Notes: generated by a model from the letters alone, not told the origin. Shown: positions 18,996 to 28,548, counted from the first letter of the stretch. The stretch is DNA of 46,332 bases from Candidatus Methylopumilus sp. (GCA_024640945.1 JAHEEA010000009.1:1-46332); one strand, 5' to 3'. Numbers and translations are program-made.

Positions 18996-19015
18996 TACTG
19001 TACGTTCGTACAATG
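18996..19015. promoter_or_regulatory. LexA-type SOS box upstream of recA
   Basis: TACTGTACGTTCGTACAATG fits the gamma/betaproteobacterial LexA pattern CTGT-N8-ACAG closely, with TACAAT inside it that could be a -10 element. It lies 238 bases before the recA ATG, implying a long leader. The same palindrome core, TGTACG-CGTACA, recurs at 27365 before the UmuD-like gene, which supports a shared regulator. Confidence 0.75.
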
Positions 19016-19252
19016 TTTTGTTAAAGTTAACTTTCTAGTAAAAAACTGCTTTTTGATCCGCCGCTTTATCAAAAATTAAAGCAAAGTAAAAATAGAGCCA
19101 TATCATTGAATGATGGCAATTTATCCACCTGACAGCCTTACTTTCAAGGCCGATTTGTGGAATAATTGGCAGCTTGATTTGAAGACTCTTTTTTGCATTT
19201 AAATAGCATCAAAAAGTATCAATCAATCAGTAACAGACCAAAAGAGGACAAC

Positions 19253-20290
19253 ATGGACGACAACAAAAGCAAAGCACTGGCAGCAGCACTGTCGCAAATT
19301 GAAAAACAATTCGGCAAAGGCTCCATAATGCGCATGGGCGACACAGACGTCGCTGAAGATATTCAAGCTGTTTCCACAGGCTCTCTTGGTCTAGACATTG
19401 CACTAGGCATTGGCGGCTTACCACGTGGCCGTGTCATTGAAATTTACGGTCCAGAATCCTCTGGTAAAACTACACTCACGCTTTCAGTGATTGCTCAGAT
19501 GCAAAAATTGGGCGGCACTGCAGCGTTTATCGATGCTGAACACGCACTCGATCCACAATACGCACAAAAATTAGGCGTTAATGTTGGCGAGCTTTTAATT
19601 TCTCAACCAGACACTGGTGAGCAAGCACTTGAAATTGCCGACATGCTAGTTCGTTCAGGCTCTGTTGATATTGTTGTAGTCGACTCCGTAGCAGCTTTGG
19701 TACCAAAAGCTGAAATCGAAGGCGAAATGGGCGACTCTCACATGGGCTTACAAGCTCGCTTAATGAGTCAAGCGCTTCGTAAGCTAACAGGCAATATCAA
19801 ACGCACCAACACTATGGTGATTTTCATTAACCAAATTCGTATGAAAATTGGCGTGATGTTTGGTAACCCAGAAACAACGACTGGCGGTAACGCACTTAAA
19901 TTCTACGCATCTGTAAGATTAGATATTCGTCGTACTGGCGCAATCAAGAAAGGTGACGAAGTCATCGGTTCTGAAACACGCGTCAAAATCGTTAAAAACA
20001 AAGTGGCGCCGCCATTCAAGCAAGCTGAATTCGATATTCTTTATGGCGAAGGTATTTCACGAGAAGGCGAAATCCTTGAACTTGGAGCAAACCTCAAGAT
20101 TGTTGAAAAAGCGGGTGCTTGGTATAGCTACAATGGCGAGAAAATTGGTCAAGGCAAGGACAATGCACGCGAATACCTTCGCGAGAACCCAGAAATCGCC
20201 AATGAAATTGATGCAAAAATTCGCGCTAACGCCAAAGGTAATTTGGATGCTGTTGTGAAGACTATTGGCCCGGATGACGCCGCAGACTAA
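19253..20290 (+). CDS. recA: recombinase RecA
   Basis: ATP-dependent strand-exchange protein and co-protease that triggers LexA self-cleavage. The 345-residue protein has the Walker A motif [10 protein letters not shown] near residue 67, [28 protein letters not shown], the L2-region signature ([20 protein letters not shown]) and [14 protein letters not shown]. The ATG at 19253 is chosen because AGAGGA precedes it and the protein then begins [17 protein letters not shown], a standard start. A LexA-type box lies upstream, and recX overlaps its 3' end. Confidence 0.98.
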   Translation: MDDNKSKALAAALSQIEKQFGKGSIMRMGDTDVAEDIQAVSTGSLGLDIALGIGGLPRGRVIEIYGPESSGKTTLTLSVIAQMQKLGGTAAFIDAEHALDPQYAQKLGVNVGELLISQPDTGEQALEIADMLVRSGSVDIVVVDSVAALVPKAEIEGEMGDSHMGLQARLMSQALRKLTGNIKRTNTMVIFINQIRMKIGVMFGNPETTTGGNALKFYASVRLDIRRTGAIKKGDEVIGSETRVKIVKNKVAPPFKQAEFDILYGEGISREGEILELGANLKIVEKAGAWYSYNGEKIGQGKDNAREYLRENPEIANEIDAKIRANAKGNLDAVVKTIGPDDAAD

Positions 20291-20756
20291 ACAAAAAAAG
20301 CCGCAAGTAAGCTTGCGGCAACGTGCGCTAGATTATTTAGCAAAACGAGAATACAGCGTTATAGAGTTAAGCAAGAAATTAGCAACCGTCGCAAAACAAT
20401 ATGAATTAGATGCGACACAAATCCCCGAAATTTTAGAGGATTTTAGAAAACGTAATTGGGTATCAGACGCACGCTTCACTGAGCAAATTGTACACGCGCG
20501 AAAATCAAAATTTGGTAGCGCCCGTGTGGCAAATGAGCTGCGTGAAAAAGGAGTTTCTGATGATTTAATTGCAGACGCCCTCGAAAGCATCAAGATTAAT
20601 GAACTAGAAAATGCCAAACAAGTATGGCGTAAAAAATATGCGCACGCACCTCAAAGTCGAGAAGAGTGGGCAAAACAAGCGCGGTTTTTGCAAAGTCGTG
20701 GCTTTGGATTTGAAATAATAAAAAAAGTGATTAACGAACAAGAGGACGAAGCTTAG
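20274..20756 (+). CDS. recX: recombination regulator RecX
   Basis: Inhibits RecA filament growth. The 160-residue protein shows the three-helix repeats: [20 protein letters not shown], then [29 protein letters not shown], then [16 protein letters not shown] and [18 protein letters not shown]. The ATG at 20274 overlaps the end of recA by 17 bases, so recX is translationally coupled; a TTG at 20265 in the same frame is an alternative. Confidence 0.94.
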   Translation: MTPQTKQKKPQVSLRQRALDYLAKREYSVIELSKKLATVAKQYELDATQIPEILEDFRKRNWVSDARFTEQIVHARKSKFGSARVANELREKGVSDDLIADALESIKINELENAKQVWRKKYAHAPQSREEWAKQARFLQSRGFGFEIIKKVINEQEDEA

Positions 20757-20802
20757 TAAACGCAGATAAATTTAACAAGCGTGTTAAGCATTTAAAACCA
20801 CA

Positions 20803-23445
20803 ATGAGTCAGCCTAACAAAATATCCGTTAAACAAATTCGCCAACAATTTTTAGACTTTTTTGCCTCTAAAGGCCATCAAGTGGTTGCGTCTAGCTCCTT
20901 AGTTCCTCACGGCGACCCTACTCTGCTTTTCACTAACGCAGGCATGAATCAATTCAAGGACGTCTTTTTAGGTTTTGATAAACGTCCATACACTCGCGCA
21001 ACAACCAGTCAAAAATGTGTGCGCGCAGGCGGTAAGCACAATGACTTAGAGAATGTTGGCTATACAGCTCGCCATCACACATTTTTCGAAATGCTAGGCA
21101 ACTTCAGCTTTGGTGATTACTTCAAACGCGATGCGATTAAATACGCATGGGAATTACTGACTGAAGTTTACAAACTGCCAAAAGAAAAACTCACCGTCAC
21201 GGTTTATGCAGACGATGATGAAGCTTACGATATCTGGGCTAAAGAAATTGGCGTGCCAACAGAACGCATTATTCGTATTGGCGATAATAAAGGTGCACGT
21301 TACGCATCAGACAACTTCTGGATGATGGGCGACACTGGCCCTTGCGGCCCTTGTACAGAAATTTTCTACGATCACGGCGAGCACATTTGGGGTGGCCCTC
21401 CAGGTAGCTCAGAGGAAGATGGTGACCGCTTTATCGAAATCTGGAACAACGTATTCATGCAGTTCAACCGTGATGAAGCGGGTGTCATGCATCCGCTGCC
21501 AAAACCATCTGTAGATACTGGCATGGGTTTAGAACGTATTTCAGCGGTGCTGCAAGGCGTTCACGCCAACTACGAAATTGACTTATTTCAAACACTAATC
21601 GCAGCAGCAGCCCGTGAAACCAAAACGGCGGATCTAGACAGTCCGTCATTAAAAGTATTGGCTGATCACATCCGTGCTTGTAGCTTCTTAATTGCTGATG
21701 GAGTGATTCCAGGCAATGAAGGCCGCGGTTATGTGTTGCGCCGTATTATTCGTCGCGCGATTCGCCATGGCTATAAGCTAGGTGCCCGCGCAGCGTTTTT
21801 CCACAAAATGGTCGCGGATTTAGTCGCTGAAATGGGTGAAGCTTATCCAGAACTAGCTAGCGCGCAAACACGCGTCACTGAAGTGCTCAAACAAGAAGAA
21901 GATCGCTTCTTTGAAACCATTGAAAATGGCATGGCAATTTTGGAAGCTGAATTAGCGGACATGGCCAAATCGGGCAACAACACATTCAATGGCGAAACCG
22001 CATTTAAATTGCACGATACCTATGGCTTCCCCTTAGATCTGACGGCGGATGTTTGTCGCGAACGCGAAGTCTCTGTTGATGCCGCCGCATTCGATGCAGC
22101 AATGTCACGCCAAAAAGAACAAGCTCGCTCAGCCGGAAAATTCAAGATGGCAACCAACTTGGAATATGACGGCAAAGCTACGAATTTTCAGGGTTACGAT
22201 GTACTCGAAACTGCTGCCACCGTTTTAGCACTCTACAAAGATGGCAGCTCAGTAAAAACGCTTAACGAAGGTGATTTGGGTGTCGTGGTATTAGATGTCA
22301 CGCCTTTTTATGCGGAATCAGGCGGTCAAATCGGCGACTGTGGTGAAATCAAAAGCAGTGACGGCATTTTTGGAGTTGAAGATACGCTCAAAATTCAAGC
22401 TTCAGTATTTGGCCACCATGGCATTTTAAAAACTGGCAAATTGTCAGTCGGCGATACGTTGCAAGCACGGGTCAATATCAGCGCTCGCAACAACACCATG
22501 CGCAACCATTCAGCAACTCACTTAATGCATAAAGCCTTACGTGAAGTGCTAGGTGAACATGTACAACAAAAAGGCTCATTGGTCGATACCGACAAAACAC
22601 GTTTCGACTTTGTGCATAATGCACCGATGACGGATGAAGAAATCAATCGCGTTGAACAAATCGTCAATGCTGAAATTCTAGTAAATGCACAGACACAAGC
22701 ACGCGTCATGGATATTGAATCCGCGCAGAAAACTGGGGCGATGATGTTATTCGGCGAAAAATATGGTGACGAGGTACGCGTATTAGACATTGGCTCTTCA
22801 CGCGAACTTTGTGGTGGTACACATGTAAGCCGCACTGGTGATATCGGTCTATTTAAAATCACAGCAGAAAGCGGCGTTGCTGCTGGTGTACGTCGTTTAG
22901 AAGCAACCACTGGCGAAGGCGCATTAAAACTTGTGCAAGCGCAACAAGCACTACTTAACCAAGTAGCAGCAGAATTAAAATCTCCGGCACATGAGCTCAC
23001 TAGCAAAGTCAGTCAACTGCTTGATTCACAAAAGTCGCTAGAAAAAGAACTAGCGCGCTTAAAATCCAAACTCGCTTCTTCACAAGGTGATGACCTAGCT
23101 AATCAAGCCACGGAAATTAATGGCGTGAAAGTTTTAGCAGCTAATTTGGAAGGCGCTGACGCCAATGCTTTAAGAGAAACCATGGATAAGCTTAAAGATA
23201 AACTCAAGTCAGCTGCGATTGTCCTAGCTAGCGTCAATGATGGCAAAGTAAGTCTCGCAGCAGGCGTAACAAGTGATTTAATCACTAAACTAAAAGCTGG
23301 TGATTTGGTCAACCACGTAGCAAGCCAAGTTGGCGGCAAAGGTGGCGGTAAACCTGACATGGCGATGGCTGGTGGCACAGATGCCAGTCAACTCCCGCAA
23401 GCATTAGCTAGCGTCAGCGCTTGGGTACAACAAAAACTTAATTAA
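20803..23445 (+). CDS. alaS: alanyl-tRNA synthetase
   Basis: Charges tRNA-Ala with alanine and edits mischarged serine. The 880 residues cover the full class II enzyme: catalytic core ([46 protein letters not shown]), then the editing domain with zinc ligands [11 protein letters not shown] and [13 protein letters not shown], and the glycine-rich C-terminal oligomerisation domain ([15 protein letters not shown]). It lies 46 bases after recX, a standard order. Confidence 0.98.
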   Translation: MSQPNKISVKQIRQQFLDFFASKGHQVVASSSLVPHGDPTLLFTNAGMNQFKDVFLGFDKRPYTRATTSQKCVRAGGKHNDLENVGYTARHHTFFEMLGNFSFGDYFKRDAIKYAWELLTEVYKLPKEKLTVTVYADDDEAYDIWAKEIGVPTERIIRIGDNKGARYASDNFWMMGDTGPCGPCTEIFYDHGEHIWGGPPGSSEEDGDRFIEIWNNVFMQFNRDEAGVMHPLPKPSVDTGMGLERISAVLQGVHANYEIDLFQTLIAAAARETKTADLDSPSLKVLADHIRACSFLIADGVIPGNEGRGYVLRRIIRRAIRHGYKLGARAAFFHKMVADLVAEMGEAYPELASAQTRVTEVLKQEEDRFFETIENGMAILEAELADMAKSGNNTFNGETAFKLHDTYGFPLDLTADVCREREVSVDAAAFDAAMSRQKEQARSAGKFKMATNLEYDGKATNFQGYDVLETAATVLALYKDGSSVKTLNEGDLGVVVLDVTPFYAESGGQIGDCGEIKSSDGIFGVEDTLKIQASVFGHHGILKTGKLSVGDTLQARVNISARNNTMRNHSATHLMHKALREVLGEHVQQKGSLVDTDKTRFDFVHNAPMTDEEINRVEQIVNAEILVNAQTQARVMDIESAQKTGAMMLFGEKYGDEVRVLDIGSSRELCGGTHVSRTGDIGLFKITAESGVAAGVRRLEATTGEGALKLVQAQQALLNQVAAELKSPAHELTSKVSQLLDSQKSLEKELARLKSKLASSQGDDLANQATEINGVKVLAANLEGADANALRETMDKLKDKLKSAAIVLASVNDGKVSLAAGVTSDLITKLKAGDLVNHVASQVGGKGGGKPDMAMAGGTDASQLPQALASVSAWVQQKLN

Positions 23446-23475
23446 TTTTTTACTTTTAATCTAACCTAAAATCTT

Positions 23476-24714
23476 ATGGCACTCATCGTACAAAAATACG
23501 GCGGCACCTCAGTTGGTAGCCCAGAACGCATTAAAAATCTCGCGCGTCGCGTTGCGCGCTTCAAAGCACTTGGTCATCAAATCGTCGTGGTTGTATCTGC
23601 GATGTCAGGTGAAACTAATCGACTAATTGGTCTTGCTAGAGAAGTGATGGCAGAGCCAGATCCACGTGAATTAGACGTCATGGTATCAACCGGTGAACAA
23701 GTAACTATTGGCTTAACAGCCATGGCCTTGATGGAACTAGGCATTAAAGCAAAAAGCTACACGGGTGCACAAGTTCGTATCGTAACGGATGATGCGCATA
23801 CTAAAGCACGTATCCTTCACATTGATGAAAAACGCATCCGCGCTGATTTAGATGCAGGCAATGTCGTAGTAGTCGCTGGTTTCCAAGGCGTTGATGAAGA
23901 CGGCAACATCACAACACTTGGCCGCGGTGGTTCAGATACTACTGGCGTAGCGCTGGCTGCTGCCTTAAAAGCTGATGAATGCCAAATCTATACAGACGTA
24001 GATGGCGTGTACACAACCGACCCACGCGTGGTACCAGAAGCACGACGTCTTAAATCAATCACCTTTGAAGAAATGTTAGAACTTGCGAGCCAAGGTTCAA
24101 AGGTATTGCAAATTCGCTCTGTTGAATTCGCAGGCAAATACAAAGTAAAACTACGTGTACTTTCAAGCTTCGAAGAAGATGGTGAAGGCACATTGATTAC
24201 ATTTGAAGATTCCGAAAATAAGGACAGCAACATGGAACAACCTATTATCTCAGGCATCGCATTTAACCGTGATGAAGCCAAAATTACTGTACTAGGGGTG
24301 CCTGACAAACCTGGCATCGCATACCAAATTCTTGGCCCTGTCGCCGATGCCAACATCGACGTGGATATGATTATCCAAAATACAGGTGCAGACGGCACAA
24401 CTGACTTCACGTTCACTGTACACAAAAACGAGATGCCAAAAGCCCTCAGTATTTTACGAGATCAAGTGCAAGCACATATTGGTGCACGTGAAATCAGCGG
24501 CGATGACAAAATTGCTAAAGTTTCAGTGGTTGGTGTAGGCATGCGTTCACACGTAGGCATTGCAAGCCAAATGTTCCGCACATTAGCAGAAGAAGGCATC
24601 AACTTACAAATGATCTCAACCAGCGAAATCAAAATTGCTGTTGTGATTGATGAAAAATACATGGAGTTAGCGGTTCGCGTATTGCACAAAGCATTTGGAC
24701 TAGAAGCAGCTTAA
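23476..24714 (+). CDS. lysC: aspartate kinase
   Basis: First step of lysine, threonine and methionine synthesis. The 412 residues comprise the kinase domain (VQKYGGTSVGSPERI at the start, TTLGRGGSDTTGVALAAALK, YTDVDGVYTTDPR) and two C-terminal ACT domains for feedback control (ISGIAFNRDEAKITVLGVPD; KVSVVGVGMRSHVGIASQMF). An internal ATG at 24232 with AAGGA upstream could give a separate regulatory beta subunit of 160 residues. It follows alaS and precedes tRNA-Ser. Confidence 0.97.
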   Translation: MALIVQKYGGTSVGSPERIKNLARRVARFKALGHQIVVVVSAMSGETNRLIGLAREVMAEPDPRELDVMVSTGEQVTIGLTAMALMELGIKAKSYTGAQVRIVTDDAHTKARILHIDEKRIRADLDAGNVVVVAGFQGVDEDGNITTLGRGGSDTTGVALAAALKADECQIYTDVDGVYTTDPRVVPEARRLKSITFEEMLELASQGSKVLQIRSVEFAGKYKVKLRVLSSFEEDGEGTLITFEDSENKDSNMEQPIISGIAFNRDEAKITVLGVPDKPGIAYQILGPVADANIDVDMIIQNTGADGTTDFTFTVHKNEMPKALSILRDQVQAHIGAREISGDDKIAKVSVVGVGMRSHVGIASQMFRTLAEEGINLQMISTSEIKIAVVIDEKYMELAVRVLHKAFGLEAA

Positions 24715-24794
24715 GCGCTAGCGAGCACTAAACTTACATTGATTTTTAGGGCGCAATCGAGTATCGTTACGCCCTCGTAACAAAGCAACAAAAC

Positions 24795-24888
24795 GGAGAG
24801 CTGGCCGAGTGGTCGAAGGCACTTCCCTGCTAAGGAAGCATACGGGCTTAAATCTGTATCGAGGGTTCGAATCCCTCGCTCTCCGCCA
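24795..24888 (+). tRNA. tRNA-Ser (GCT)
   Basis: A 94-base cloverleaf with acceptor strands GGAGAG and CTCTCC, anticodon GCT at 24829-24831 in a CTTCCCT-GCT-AAGGAAG arm, a long variable arm typical of serine tRNA, T-arm GAGGGTTCGAATCCCTC and encoded CCA end. It decodes AGC and AGU. Confidence 0.96.
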
Positions 24889-24966
24889 AACACTGGTGTG
24901 TTTATCGCAAAATTGCTTAATTTCCGCTGGAAATAAAACCAAGTTCGCGTATAATTCACGCCTCAC

Positions 24967-25043
24967 GCGCCCGTAGCTCAGCTGGATAGAGTACTTGGCT
25001 ACGAACCAAGGGGTCAGGAGTTCGAATCTCTTCGGGCGCACCA
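24967..25043 (+). tRNA. tRNA-Arg (ACG)
   Basis: A 77-base cloverleaf: acceptor GCGCCCG and CGGGCGC, D-arm AGCTCAGCTGGATAGAG, anticodon ACG at 25001-25003 in an arm with stem TTGG/CCAA, T-loop TTCGAAT and encoded CCA. The ACG anticodon is normally edited to ICG by TadA to read CGU, CGC and CGA. A terminator follows. Confidence 0.96.
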
Positions 25044-25049
25044 TACAAA

Positions 25050-25082
25050 ACAAAGGCTACCTTCGGGTGGCCTTTTGTTTTT
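25050..25082 (+). terminator. intrinsic terminator after tRNA-Arg
   Basis: AAAGGCTACC-TTCG-GGTGGCCTTTT forms a stable stem with a UUCG-type tetraloop and a T-rich tail. It ends the tRNA-Ser/tRNA-Arg transcription unit. Confidence 0.88.
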
Positions 25083-25123
25083 AAGACTATCCATTTGTAC
25101 TTGCAAAGCCATAATTCAAAACC

Positions 25124-25354
25124 ATGACAGACTCGAACAGCCAGGCAAACAACCCACTTCATGGCATTACGCTAGAAGTCATCGTGACCGCTCTATTTGA
25201 ACATTACGGCTGGGATGGCCTCGCTGAACGTATTCCAGTCAATTGCTTTATGAATAATCCAAGCATTAAATCTAGCCTCAAGTTTCTTCGCAAAACTCCG
25301 TGGGCAAGAGACAAAGTAGAGGCCTTGTATTTATCGCTGATGCGAAAAAAATAA
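25124..25354 (+). CDS. VF530-family (DUF2132) small DNA-binding-type protein
   Basis: A 76-residue protein with the VF530 family core: [40 protein letters not shown] and [17 protein letters not shown]. The Vibrio fischeri structure shows a small helical fold with some resemblance to DNA-binding proteins; the function is unknown. It starts 80 bases after tRNA-Arg and just before the ASCH gene, with which it may be co-transcribed. Confidence 0.9.
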   Translation: MTDSNSQANNPLHGITLEVIVTALFEHYGWDGLAERIPVNCFMNNPSIKSSLKFLRKTPWARDKVEALYLSLMRKK

Positions 25355-25365
25355 AGATATTTGCA

Positions 25366-25854
25366 ATGGAAAATCTTGAGCAATTAAAACCCAAGCAGGC
25401 TATTCCACGAGGAATCATCAAGGCGCTTTCGCTTAAACAGCCTTATGCATGGCTGATTGCCAATGGTTATTTATTAGTGGATGACCGCACTTGGGGCACC
25501 GGATATCGGGGCCCGATGCTGATTCATGCCAGCAAGGGCATTTACGAAGAATATTATGACTATCTAGTTGCACAAACAGATATCCCACTCCCAAGTAAAG
25601 ATCAATTAGGCTATGGCGGAGTGGTTGGGATTGCACAATTGATCTTATGTGCTCGCCCGGATGAAGCACCTTCCACGCTGACGCGTGAACAACGCGCCCA
25701 TTTTAGTGGTGTTCCTCGTGATGGATTTGGGTTCTTGTTTGAACATGCAAAGCCGTTGGCGCTGATACCCTGCCCCGGTAAGCTTGGTATTTTTGAGATT
25801 GATATGGATGCACTATTAGCCGCCCCGCCACCTGCACAGACTTCTCTCTTTTGA
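25366..25854 (+). CDS. ASCH-domain protein
   Basis: A 162-residue protein with the ASCH RNA-binding-like fold: ALSLKQPYAWLIANG near residue 25, then RTWGTGYRGPMLIHASKG and YGGVVGIAQLI. The domain resembles PUA and is proposed to bind RNA or modified nucleotides. The ATG at 25366 is chosen because the family core starts soon after; an upstream frame overlaps the VF530 gene. The exact substrate is unknown. Confidence 0.82.
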   Translation: MENLEQLKPKQAIPRGIIKALSLKQPYAWLIANGYLLVDDRTWGTGYRGPMLIHASKGIYEEYYDYLVAQTDIPLPSKDQLGYGGVVGIAQLILCARPDEAPSTLTREQRAHFSGVPRDGFGFLFEHAKPLALIPCPGKLGIFEIDMDALLAAPPPAQTSLF

Positions 25855-26007
25855 TTTAAGCACCTTTTTAATTCAGCCAAACAGCAGACCGCTTAACGAG
25901 TCAGTGCATTAAATACTTATCTTTTAATAAAGGCCTTGTAATATTTCAATTCAGCCTCAATTTGATTATTGTTATATCTGCTAAACGCCACACCTGAAAG
26001 AGAATAA

Positions 26008-26223
26008 ATGTTACTCATATTACTAGGCCTAATTTTAGCTTTATTACCACTCATCCTCACTACGGCTTTTCCACATCTTATTGTGATTAGCATTTACGCA
26101 GGATTGGTTCCTTGGATTGCAATCGGATGGGCAGTCATTGGCGTAACTATCATATTAAGACGACAAAGAATCGCTGAATGGCGTGAAAATCGCAAACGTA
26201 AAAAATTGACAAAAAAGAATTAA
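26008..26223 (+). CDS. small two-helix membrane protein, unknown
   Basis: A 71-residue protein with two hydrophobic helices (LLILLGLILALLPLILTTAF and LVPWIAIGWAVIGVTIIL) and a very basic C-terminal tail (WRENRKRKKLTKKN), which would stay in the cytoplasm. AGAGAATAA precedes the ATG. Not recognised; the composition is coding-like and membrane-type, but it could be lineage-specific. Confidence 0.6.
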   Translation: MLLILLGLILALLPLILTTAFPHLIVISIYAGLVPWIAIGWAVIGVTIILRRQRIAEWRENRKRKKLTKKN

Positions 26224-26312
26224 GTGTGTTTGATTTTTTAAAAGGAACTATTCAGGATTTATCTACCTAAATAAGTAGTTGCAATATTGCAATAACCTCC
26301 CACGAGAATATA

Positions 26313-26681
26313 ATGCCAAATATGACGAGAACGACAACAAAACATTCAAAAGCCTATTTAAGATTTCTCAGTCTTGCGGCTGCGATTTATGATCTTCCTG
26401 GCATTCCTCACTTGGATAGCACTGAAGAGAAACTGCTCAATCTATTAGCGCTCAATATCAACTCAGGCCAAAAAGTAAATGTGCTTGAAGCCATGAATTT
26501 AGTTCCAGATGCTTCACCTGCTACTGTACACAGACGCTTAAAAACTTTGCGTAAGAAAAATATGATTACGTTAAATGTTGATGCGATTGATAACCGTATC
26601 AAATATATAGAAATCACAGATGTAGCAGTTGAATATTTCACCAAGCTTGGGCAATGCCTAAGTCTGGCAAGTAAAACCTAA
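26313..26681 (+). CDS. winged-helix (MarR-like) regulator candidate
   Basis: A 122-residue protein whose second half looks like a winged helix: LDSTEEKLLNLLALNI, a recognition helix in DASPATVHRRLKTLRKKNMI, and a wing with IKYIEITDVAVEYFTKL. The N-terminus is basic. MarR-type fold is inferred from pattern only; the target is unknown. An intrinsic terminator follows and a membrane-protein gene starts 48 bases on. Confidence 0.7.
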   Translation: MPNMTRTTTKHSKAYLRFLSLAAAIYDLPGIPHLDSTEEKLLNLLALNINSGQKVNVLEAMNLVPDASPATVHRRLKTLRKKNMITLNVDAIDNRIKYIEITDVAVEYFTKLGQCLSLASKT

Positions 26682-26692
26682 TCCAAACAACT

Positions 26693-26718
26693 AAGGCAGA
26701 TTCATCTGCCTTTTTTAT
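26693..26718 (+). terminator. intrinsic terminator after the winged-helix gene
   Basis: AAGGCAGA-TTCA-TCTGCCTTTTTT: a clean seven- to eight-base stem with a T tract, 12 bases past the stop codon. Confidence 0.88.
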
Positions 26719-26728
26719 TATTTAATCT

Positions 26729-27307
26729 ATGACAGCATTTTCACCATCAATGTCACAACGCATTATCAAAGCATCTAGACGTTTCATATTTGAAGCGATC
26801 GGCGTTGCAATTGTATGGACGCTTCTATTTAAATTGAATATGTGGGTATTTAAATCTTTAGAAGTTAATCATTTTGTCAGCTGGATTTTTCTTCCAGCAT
26901 TTATTCGAATTTTGTCAGTGCTTCTATTTGGATGGGCTGCGGTTACAGGGCTTATTATTGGAGCAATCATCACAAGCAATCCTACAGATATAGGTCACAC
27001 AACACCTTATGTCTTAGCAATAATTTCAGGCGTGGGGCCAATGATTGCAGTGCGATTCTGTGAATACGTTTTAAAACTTCCACCCACATTAATTGGAATA
27101 CGTCCCAGCCACTTATTCATATTTGCAATAACAGGGGCCTTCGTTAACGTTAGCCTCAACGGTTATTACTTTGCACTAAATCAGCTCCCTTATCACCCAA
27201 TCACCTGCCTATCCCCAATGTTTATTGGAGATATGTTGGGCAGCATCATTATGCTATACGTCGCATCATTAACACTCAAAGCCTGCGTAAAAGCGGGTTC
27301 TCATTAA
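26729..27307 (+). CDS. multi-pass membrane protein, unknown
   Basis: A 192-residue protein with about five hydrophobic segments, for example FEAIGVAIVWTLLFKLNMWV, VLLFGWAAVTGLIIGAIIT, VLAIISGVGPMIAV and MFIGDMLGSIIMLYVASL. The spacing recalls MASE1-type membrane sensor domains, but no output domain is attached. The gene starts just after a terminator and ends 58 bases before the LexA box of the next gene. Function not recognised. Confidence 0.65.
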   Translation: MTAFSPSMSQRIIKASRRFIFEAIGVAIVWTLLFKLNMWVFKSLEVNHFVSWIFLPAFIRILSVLLFGWAAVTGLIIGAIITSNPTDIGHTTPYVLAIISGVGPMIAVRFCEYVLKLPPTLIGIRPSHLFIFAITGAFVNVSLNGYYFALNQLPYHPITCLSPMFIGDMLGSIIMLYVASLTLKACVKAGSH

Positions 27308-27364
27308 AATAAATTCATTTTAGATTTTTGTAGACAAGCTTCATCGATATCAGTAATATTCACT

Positions 27365-27384
27365 TACTGTACGAACGTACATTA
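27365..27384. promoter_or_regulatory. LexA-type SOS box before the UmuD-like gene
   Basis: TACTGTACGAACGTACATTA matches the recA box at 18996 in its TACTGTACG and CGTAC parts and fits CTGT-N8-ACA. It lies 20 bases before the ATG, where it would block transcription or translation initiation directly. The pair of sites supports LexA control of this gene. Confidence 0.75.
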
Positions 27385-27404
27385 AGTGAATAAAGGTGAA
27401 AAAG

Positions 27405-27875
27405 ATGAACCCACTCAGTTTTATGTCTAGCTATACACGTAAGCCACAACATCACCCAAACCGTAATGTTGCTGAAATTTATATGCGCACATCATATCGC
27501 AGCGCCTATATTCCGCTGTACAGCCACAAAGCTGGCAAATCTCTATCAAATGTTGCTGAACATATTGAAGCGACCTTAAGCGCAGATGATCATTTAGTTA
27601 AAAATCCAACAGCCTCTTACTTTGTGCGCGTTAAAGGTGATGCGATGAACACGGCTGGTATTTTTGATGGAGATGTTGTCGTGGTCGACCGATCAATTGA
27701 CCCTAGTATTGGTCAAATTATATTGGCGGAAGTTGATGGTGAATTTACAGTGAGATATTTAGGTCAAAAGCAACTTACTGCAGCGAATACGCAATATGAA
27801 TCAATTTCTTTTGCAGATGCAGAATCTGTAGCTCTCATTGGAGTTGTTACAGGCTCTATGCGCAAGTTTGCGTAA
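27405..27875 (+). CDS. UmuD-like S24 peptidase homologue with catalytic dyad lost
   Basis: UmuD-type proteins are cut when RecA filaments trigger self-cleavage and then join UmuC as DNA polymerase V. This 156-residue protein aligns with UmuD throughout: IPLYSHKAGKSL (with an Ala43-Gly44 pair at the cleavage-site position), HLVKNPTASYFVRVKGDAM, GIFDGDVVVVDRS and VDGEFTVRYLGQ. The catalytic serine of the GDSM motif is Ala80 (codon GCG at 27642) and the catalytic lysine of VDGEFTVK is Arg117 (AGA at 27753). Their spacing of 37 residues equals Ser60-Lys97 in E. coli UmuD. Start: ATG 27405 has AAAGGTG seven bases upstream; GTG 27396 is less likely. No umuC follows. It lies under a LexA-type box, so it is probably expressed in SOS. 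Confidence 0.85.
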   Translation: MNPLSFMSSYTRKPQHHPNRNVAEIYMRTSYRSAYIPLYSHKAGKSLSNVAEHIEATLSADDHLVKNPTASYFVRVKGDAMNTAGIFDGDVVVVDRSIDPSIGQIILAEVDGEFTVRYLGQKQLTAANTQYESISFADAESVALIGVVTGSMRKFA

Positions 27876-27883
27876 GGCGCACC

Positions 27884-28327
27884 CTAATGTAGATCATTCG
27901 GTTTAGTGGCGATACGCCCAATCAGCATGGAAATTAAATTAATCACAATCAACGCAAGCAGTGAATAAAACAATATGCGGTGTAATCGATAAAAAGGTCG
28001 GCTAGCAAAAAAATCGAAAAACACAGCAATACCTGTTAAAGGCAAGGCCAAAAGAATCAGATAATAAGCACGATGTAACTTACGGTTAATCCATAGATGT
28101 TGAGGCAAGTTAGGCGTATGAATTAATTTACCATGATTCCTCACAATCCATTCAAACAAAATCAGTATAAAAATAACACTCCCAGGGAAAATGTGCCCCA
28201 CATAATACAAGGCAGCAAAAGGTCCTGTTTCTGTCTTGATGCTTTCACCGGCCCACCAAGTAAGTAAAAGTATGAAGGTAGCCAACACATGGATAGCAAC
28301 TAGGTGGCGACCTTGATACTTAGGCAT
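27884..28327 (-). CDS. cytochrome b561-like di-haem membrane protein
   Basis: A 147-residue four-helix membrane protein. Histidines placed in or near helices (HLVAIHVLATF, YYVGHIFPGSV, NRKLHRAYYLILLAL, YRLHRILFYSLLAL) fit a b-type haem protein of the cytochrome b561 kind. The ATG at 28327 lies two bases after the stop of the DUF465 gene, so the two are an operon. An FNR-type box upstream of that operon suggests a role in low-oxygen electron transfer. The electron partner is not known. Confidence 0.75.
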   Translation of the reverse strand: MPKYQGRHLVAIHVLATFILLLTWWAGESIKTETGPFAALYYVGHIFPGSVIFILILFEWIVRNHGKLIHTPNLPQHLWINRKLHRAYYLILLALPLTGIAVFFDFFASRPFYRLHRILFYSLLALIVINLISMLIGRIATKPNDLH

Positions 28328-28329
28328 CA

Positions 28330-28548
28330 CTAAGCCTTACTTACCTGTTGCAGTAATTGATAGATCTCATCCTTCAGGCGCAGTTTTTCTTTCTTTAAGC
28401 TCTCAGTTTCTTCCTGAGTCGCAAGCTCAATTTGAGCCTCAATATTTTTAATCTTTTGATCCAACTCATTATGACGATCAAACAATCGTGTGAAGTGCAA
28501 ATCGGTATGTTTAAGCTGTGTAATTAATTCGCGATATTCTGGAAACAT
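28330..28548 (-). CDS. DUF465/YdcH-family small coiled-coil protein
   Basis: A 72-residue protein that is almost all charged heptads: HTRLFDRHNELDQKIKNIEA-like sequence FTRLFDRHNELDQKI then LKKEKLRLKDEIYQLL. This is the YdcH/DUF465 pattern. Function unknown. The stop overlaps the start region of the cytochrome b561-like gene by translation-coupling distance, and an FNR-type box lies 79 bases upstream of the start. Confidence 0.88.
   Translation of the reverse strand: MFPEYRELITQLKHTDLHFTRLFDRHNELDQKIKNIEAQIELATQEETESLKKEKLRLKDEIYQLLQQVSKA

Noticed and set aside
24711-25162. Minus-strand reading frames across the tRNA-Ser and tRNA-Arg genes
   Set aside because: They are read through antisense tRNA sequence, a known source of false proteins; the tRNA calls explain the DNA.
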